From Burkholderia cepacia (lineage in GTDB: Bacteria; Pseudomonadota; Gammaproteobacteria; Burkholderiales; Burkholderiaceae), in assembly GCF_001039005.1 (NCBI RefSeq), contig NZ_LDWR01000006.1, forward strand, positions 114,889 to 178,888: 64,000 nucleotides of DNA. The letters are read 5' to 3'. The translations under genes were made by a program, and so were the position numbers. Shown here one piece after another: positions 60,144 through 64,000 of the stretch (the first letter of the stretch is position 1; the number at the start of each line of letters is the position of its first letter). The notes under the pieces are model-generated. The model saw only the letters and a list, made by a program, of their open reading frames with translations, had not been told where the DNA came from and made no database searches.

Positions 60144-61955
60144 TCAGCCGAGCAGCTTCTCGACGAGCGTGCCGAGTTCGCGCAGGTGGACGGGTTTGGG
60201 CAGGAATTCGTCGAACACCTGCTTGTTCTCGCGCAGCGCGGCCGATTCATACGCGCTGACGCCGAGGATCGCCGGGTGCCGGCCGTCTTCGTCGGGTTCC
60301 GCGACCGCGCGAATGCGCCGCGCGACTTCGAAGCCGCTCAGGTCCGGCAGTTCGAGATCGAGCACCACGATGTCATAGCGGCCCGTGCCGAAGCGCGCGA
60401 CGCCTTCCTGCCCGGTGCCGCACAGGTCGGCGTCGATGCCGAGCGCCGACAGCATCGCGCCGAGCGTTTCGCGCGCGTTGTCGTTGTCGTCGACCACCAG
60501 CGCGCGCCGGTCGCGGTGCGCGGCGGCGTGCGGCAGCGCGGGCACGTCACCGGTTGCTTCGTCCGTATCGGGTGCCTCGGCGGGCAGCGTCACGACGAAT
60601 TCGCTGCCTTCGCCGACCACGCTGCGAACATCCACATGCCCGCGCAGCGTCGTCACGATTTCGCGCACGACGGCGAGCCCCATGCCGATCCCGTCCACAT
60701 GCAGGCCGACCGCGTCGTTCGCGCGGTAGAACGGCTCGAAGATCTTCGACAGATGCTGCTTCGCGATACCGGTGCCCGTGTCGCGCACGGCGATGGTCAG
60801 CTGCTGGCCGGCGGGCGCGTCGGCGAGCGTGATCGATACCCCGATCGACCCACCGAGCGTGTACTTGACGGAATTCTCGATCAGGTTCGACAGCACCTGT
60901 CGCAACAGTTTGCGGTCCGAACGGATCGCGAGATCGTGCGGCTCGACCTGCTGCGCGATCGCGATCCGCTTGGCCGCGATCTTCTCGCGCAGCGGCTCGA
61001 TCACTTCGACGAGCAGCGACGCCATGCCGACCGTTTCCAGCTCGGCGAGGCGCTTCGTCGAGCGCAGCTTGATGTAGTCGGTCAGATCCTTGACGAGCGC
61101 TTCGAGCGACAACGCGGAATTCTGCAGCCGCCGGATCGTCTTCAGGTTCGCGTCGGACTGCGGGCGCGCCAGCAGGATCTCGATCGACCCGCAGATCGCC
61201 TGGAGCGGCGTGCGCAACTCGTGGCTGACCATCCCGAGGAAGGCGTTCTTCGCCTCGATCATTTCGAACGCGCGGTCGGACGCCTTGCGTTCCGCGTCGA
61301 GCGCCGCGTCCTGCCGTTCGAGCAGGTCGTCGCGCGTGCGCATCGTATAGAACAGCAGCAGGAACAGCGCGCACAGAATCACGCCGAGCACGCTGCCGAG
61401 GATCAGGATCGCCCGCTGCTTTTCCTTCAGCTGGTGGAACGTGAAGTCGCGCTGCGCCATCTCGATCGCGCGGAAGTAGTTCGCGAGGCCGTTGACCTTC
61501 GGCCAGTACGCGTTGACGTCGTCGATCACGTGCTGCGCGTCCTTCGGCTTGTCGCGCAGCAACGGCACGTCATGCTTCAGGCGCGCCATGAATTCGCCGA
61601 GCGCGTCGATCTCGTTGCGCGCGCGCGGGATGCGCAGCCAGTATTCGGACACCTCGGACGGCCGTTGCAGGAACCCGAACGACACCGACAGGCTGTCGAG
61701 CTGCATCTGCACGTGGTCGAAGTCGTCGTCCTCGTGCGTGGCATAGAGAATCAGTTGCCGGTCGAACCGCGTATAGACGTTCCGGTATTGCGCGGCGGTC
61801 CAGAACACGCCTTCGCGCGGCCCTTCGAGCACGCCCTCATTGACCGAGGTCGCCAGCAGGTCCCACAGCAGGAACGCCCATGCGGCGAATCCCATGATCC
61901 ACAGCGACCCCAGGACCAGGATGATTTTTCTATTTTTCCACCGCCGACGTTTCAT
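60144..61955 (-). CDS. Hybrid sensor histidine kinase
   Basis: A 603-residue inner-membrane kinase. Two membrane helices (about 11-32 and 182-204) flank a periplasmic sensor of about 150 residues. The dimerisation/phosphorylation motif is GMVSHELRTPLQAICGSIEI (His245), the ATPase has LLRQVLSNLIENSVKYT, RDTGTGI and GIGMGLAVVREI, and the C-terminal receiver has phospho-acceptor Asp533 (IVVLDLELPDLSG). It lies one base after the pterin-domain gene and follows the BetR-type response regulator, so the three are one operon. The signal is unknown. Confidence 0.92.
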   Translation of the reverse strand: MKRRRWKNRKIILVLGSLWIMGFAAWAFLLWDLLATSVNEGVLEGPREGVFWTAAQYRNVYTRFDRQLILYATHEDDDFDHVQMQLDSLSVSFGFLQRPSEVSEYWLRIPRARNEIDALGEFMARLKHDVPLLRDKPKDAQHVIDDVNAYWPKVNGLANYFRAIEMAQRDFTFHQLKEKQRAILILGSVLGVILCALFLLLFYTMRTRDDLLERQDAALDAERKASDRAFEMIEAKNAFLGMVSHELRTPLQAICGSIEILLARPQSDANLKTIRRLQNSALSLEALVKDLTDYIKLRSTKRLAELETVGMASLLVEVIEPLREKIAAKRIAIAQQVEPHDLAIRSDRKLLRQVLSNLIENSVKYTLGGSIGVSITLADAPAGQQLTIAVRDTGTGIAKQHLSKIFEPFYRANDAVGLHVDGIGMGLAVVREIVTTLRGHVDVRSVVGEGSEFVVTLPAEAPDTDEATGDVPALPHAAAHRDRRALVVDDNDNARETLGAMLSALGIDADLCGTGQEGVARFGTGRYDIVVLDLELPDLSGFEVARRIRAVAEPDEDGRHPAILGVSAYESAALRENKQVFDEFLPKPVHLRELGTLVEKLLG

Positions 61956-61956
61956 T

Positions 61957-62460
61957 TCACTTCACGGTCAGGCCGATGATCTGCCACGCGAACTTCGCTT
62001 CGCCGAGCGGCGTCTTCAGCTCGTCGGGGTACTGGTCGCGCGGATACATGATCCACAGCGGGCCGTAGTTGTCGTTGCCGAGCACCTTGCCGTTCATCGT
62101 CCGGGCGAGGATCACGCCGTACCGGTCGGCATCGGATACCGGAATCGTGAACGTGTATTCGTCGATACAGCGAAATTCGATCTGCGTGCCGTGCGCACCG
62201 ACAGTCTTCAGCACGTCGGACAGGCGCGGGCCCGTGAAGGTCGCTTTCGGCGTCCAGCTCGTCGACGTGACGATCGTATGCTGCGGCAGCGCCATCAGCG
62301 CCTGCTCGGAAAACACGTAGACCTTCTTGCCCTGCTGGTTGCTGTTGTCGATCTTGCCGTCGACCGTGAACGTAAACGACGAAGCGGCCCATGTCGCGGC
62401 GGCCAGCCCGAGCAGGCAGGCCGTCAACAGGCTCTTGGTCCAGATGGTCGAAATTCGCAT
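61957..62460 (-). CDS. Exported molybdopterin-binding-domain-like protein
   Basis: A 167-residue protein with signal peptide (LLTACLLGLAAATWAASSFT). It reads like the sulfite-oxidase/YedY-type pterin-binding fold: TSTSWTPKATFTGPRLSDVL, then DEYTFTIPVSDADRYGVILA and YGPLWIMYPRD. It is very short for that fold and has no cysteine at the position that ligates Mo in the large enzymes, so it may be a sensor or chaperone. It lies between a response regulator and a hybrid kinase. A periplasmic accessory sensor is likely. Confidence 0.72.
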   Translation of the reverse strand: MRISTIWTKSLLTACLLGLAAATWAASSFTFTVDGKIDNSNQQGKKVYVFSEQALMALPQHTIVTSTSWTPKATFTGPRLSDVLKTVGAHGTQIEFRCIDEYTFTIPVSDADRYGVILARTMNGKVLGNDNYGPLWIMYPRDQYPDELKTPLGEAKFAWQIIGLTVK

Positions 62461-62509
62461 GTCTTGCCCTCGGTCATGGTGTTGTTGGTTATGGGTTGTC
62501 GCTCCGGTC

Positions 62510-63382
62510 TCAGCTCGCGACGGCCGCGGCCGGCAGCGTGATCTTCAGTTCGCGCGCCACTTCGGCGAACAGGATCGGCAGGCGCACCGGCTTTTCTTCG
62601 CAGCGCGCGTTGTAGTGCGACACGATGTGCGCGATCTCGTCCTCGCTCGCTTCGCCGGTCGAGATCTTGCCGGTCAGCAGGAAGATCGGCGCACCGCTGT
62701 TCTCGCTCGAACGGATGCCGCGCACGAGTTCGGCGGCGGTCTGGTCGCCGAGCATCCAGTCGAGGATGTAGCCGTCGAAATCCTCGACCTCCAGCGCCTT
62801 GCGGAACGTCGCGCCGTCGAAGTACGGGATCGCGTTCACGCCTTTCTCGATGAAATATTCACATACCGTTTCGGCGACGTCCTGCGAATCGTCGACCACG
62901 GCGATCCGCGCCGCATACACGTTCGGCTGGCTCGAGCGCAGCTCGACGACATCGACCGCATACGTGCGCCCTTCGCGCGCATGTTGGCGCTCCGTGACAA
63001 TCCATTCGCCTTGCCACTGCAGCGCGACGAAATCCGTTTCGATCTGGCTGCTGGCTTTCGCCGAGATCGCGGCGCGGCAGCGGAAGCGCCGCGATTCGAT
63101 TACGAGCGTCGCGTCGATCATCTCGACCGCGGCCGGCTGCGTGCCCTTGTCGTCGAGCAGGATCGCGGGCGGCACGCTGAAGTGCGTCGCGATGTCCTGC
63201 AACTGCGACAGGTTCCACGGGATCAGGCCTTTCATCTTGCGCGTGACGACCGAGAAACTGAGGCCCAGCACATTCGCGATCGTCGTGTTGTGACTTCGCG
63301 GCGGAATGCCGTTCCGGTTCAGGAGGTCGCGCACCTTGTTGGCGGTGATGAGGTCGACGTTGGCCTGCTCGCTGTTGGACAT
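62510..63382 (-). CDS. Response regulator with N-terminal BetR-type domain
   Basis: A 290-residue protein. The N-terminal part (about 8-78) is a BetR-like helix-turn-helix: NTTIANVLGLSFSVVTRKMK, then IPWNLSQLQDIATHFSV. A linker of beta strands follows. The C-terminal receiver (about 158-280) has acidic pair Asp164-Asp165, phospho-acceptor Asp208 (YILDWMLGDQ), Thr237 and Lys264. The DNA-binding domain is N-terminal to the receiver, the reverse of most response regulators. It opens the operon. Start at 63382 is chosen for domain fit; the frame runs 32 codons upstream. Confidence 0.85.
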   Translation of the reverse strand: MSNSEQANVDLITANKVRDLLNRNGIPPRSHNTTIANVLGLSFSVVTRKMKGLIPWNLSQLQDIATHFSVPPAILLDDKGTQPAAVEMIDATLVIESRRFRCRAAISAKASSQIETDFVALQWQGEWIVTERQHAREGRTYAVDVVELRSSQPNVYAARIAVVDDSQDVAETVCEYFIEKGVNAIPYFDGATFRKALEVEDFDGYILDWMLGDQTAAELVRGIRSSENSGAPIFLLTGKISTGEASEDEIAHIVSHYNARCEEKPVRLPILFAEVARELKITLPAAAVAS

Positions 63383-63747
63383 CTCGATGGGGTCTCCAGG
63401 GGTTTTGGGCGAGGAAGAGCATATCAAAAGTGACGCGTCATGCAAGCTTCGAAAAAGCGAAGAACCTTGACATGCCATTTTTCTCCATTATTATTGCTCA
63501 CCACGTCACTATTGTTTGTCGCGTCATGTTTGGAGGTCGATGCCGGCGTCAGTCGGTACGGCAAAAAGGCGACGGCAATGAAGCAGTGACTGAACGATTC
63601 GAAGAGAGAACCTGAGAGAGCCTAGGGCTGCGTGTCGGCGTCGGCGGATTATATTCGCCGCGCCGCGCGCGACCGGGTGTGAGGCGAGCTCACGGGGTGG
63701 GATGGCTCGAAGAATTGCGGCGCCAATAGAACTCAAGGAAGGTAACA
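63383..63747. promoter_or_regulatory. Divergent control region with repeated GACGCGTCATG-type sites
   Basis: TGACGCGTCA (63431-63440) is a perfect palindrome about 50 bp upstream of the response regulator. CGCGTCATG recurs at 63434-63442 and 63530-63538, and CACGTCAC lies between. A plus-strand promoter TTGACA (63467-63472), 16 bp, TATTAT (63489-63494) faces the lipoprotein gene, giving a 5' UTR of about 245 nt. The sites suit autoregulation by the BetR-type regulator. No gene in 63500-63747. Confidence 0.5.
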
Positions 63748-64000
63748 ATGTACCGCCGTTTACTCGCACCGGGGCTGCTGTTGCTGCTGCTGGCCGCGTG
63801 CGCGCAGGATCCATCCACCATCAGCAACACGGTGCGGATCTGCGACGACACCGGCTGTTCCGATCGTCCAAAAGATCAGGTCTCCTACCAAAAGAAGGAC
63901 GATGCGGAAGACCGCGAAGACCCGCGCATCGTTGCGCTGAAGCAAGCCGCGAAGGCCCAGCCCAAGGCGGCCTACGACCTCGGCCTGCGTTATTTCCGCG
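63748..64000 (+). CDS. Sel1-repeat lipoprotein (truncated by window edge)
   Basis: The visible 84 codons start MYRRLLAPGLLLLLLAACAQ with lipobox LLAAC, so it is a lipoprotein. A linker with DDTGCSDRPKDQVSYQKKDD follows, then AAKAQPKAAYDLGLRYFR, the start of a Sel1/TPR-like repeat. AAGGAAGG precedes the ATG. Sel1 proteins act in envelope signalling or assembly. The rest is outside the window. Confidence 0.8.
   Translation, partial: MYRRLLAPGLLLLLLAACAQDPSTISNTVRICDDTGCSDRPKDQVSYQKKDDAEDREDPRIVALKQAAKAQPKAAYDLGLRYFR

Noticed and set aside
60138..61979. 613-codon open frame opposite the hybrid kinase
   Set aside because: Same artefact; the minus-strand frame has all kinase and receiver motifs.

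Overview
The window is high-GC DNA (coding GC about 65-70%, strong GC3 bias) from a Burkholderia cepacia complex species. It opens in the bclA-bclC calcium-dependent lectin genes, which in B. cenocepacia lie on chromosome 2. BclA here differs from the J2315 sequence, as I remember it, at about four positions, so this is probably a close relative and not J2315 itself. No rRNA, tRNA, CRISPR array or intact insertion sequence was seen.

Layout. 1-3.6 kb: lectin genes and their AT-rich upstream region, then leuA behind a leucine-rich leader peptide that looks leaderless. 3.7-5.9 kb: a lower-GC patch with an antitoxin fragment, a small winged-helix-like protein and an RlpA-like lipoprotein. 5.9-12.2 kb: GntP permease, porin, periplasmic GH3 glycosidase and a GntR-clade LacI repressor, read as one uptake and hydrolysis module, possibly for an aldobionate such as cellobionate. 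12.2-14.4 kb: a His-rich exported peptide, two degenerate tyrosine-recombinase ends and a strong small-RNA candidate. 14.5-20.9 kb: FAD oxidoreductase, crotonase, fused CoA-transferase, MFS transporter and FCD-type GntR regulator, a catabolic cluster of unknown substrate with a large palindrome at the promoter. 21.1-24.2 kb: transposase remnant, then arsR-arsC-acr3-arsH.

24.2-35 kb is a mosaic: orphan antitoxin, Lgt-like/TlpA thioredoxin, a potassium-channel relic, an unknown protein, a methyltransferase, hipBA with repeated operator half-sites, GNAT, a medium-chain reductase with its ArsR regulator, an aldo-keto reductase with a divergent LysR gene, and a lipoprotein. 35-45 kb: an ArsR-like regulator with a PLP decarboxylase, LysR with an M20 amidohydrolase, a cupin, and two tandem GH92 mannosidase-like lipoproteins. 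45-51 kb: ArsR-rhodanese divergent from MFS-SDR, a second-type surE, and azlCD divergent from an Lrp regulator. 51-60 kb: a papain-like protein, higBA, LysE, a DUF2322 gene fused in frame to a MerR relic, MBL hydrolase, XRE-cupin regulator, a Rid protein lacking the canonical arginine, flavin reductase, thioredoxin and YjbQ. 60-63.4 kb: a three-gene signalling operon (BetR-type response regulator, pterin-domain-like exported protein, hybrid histidine kinase). The window ends inside a Sel1-type lipoprotein.

No search could be run. Family names come from motifs and remembered relatives; substrate assignments and operators are inferences.
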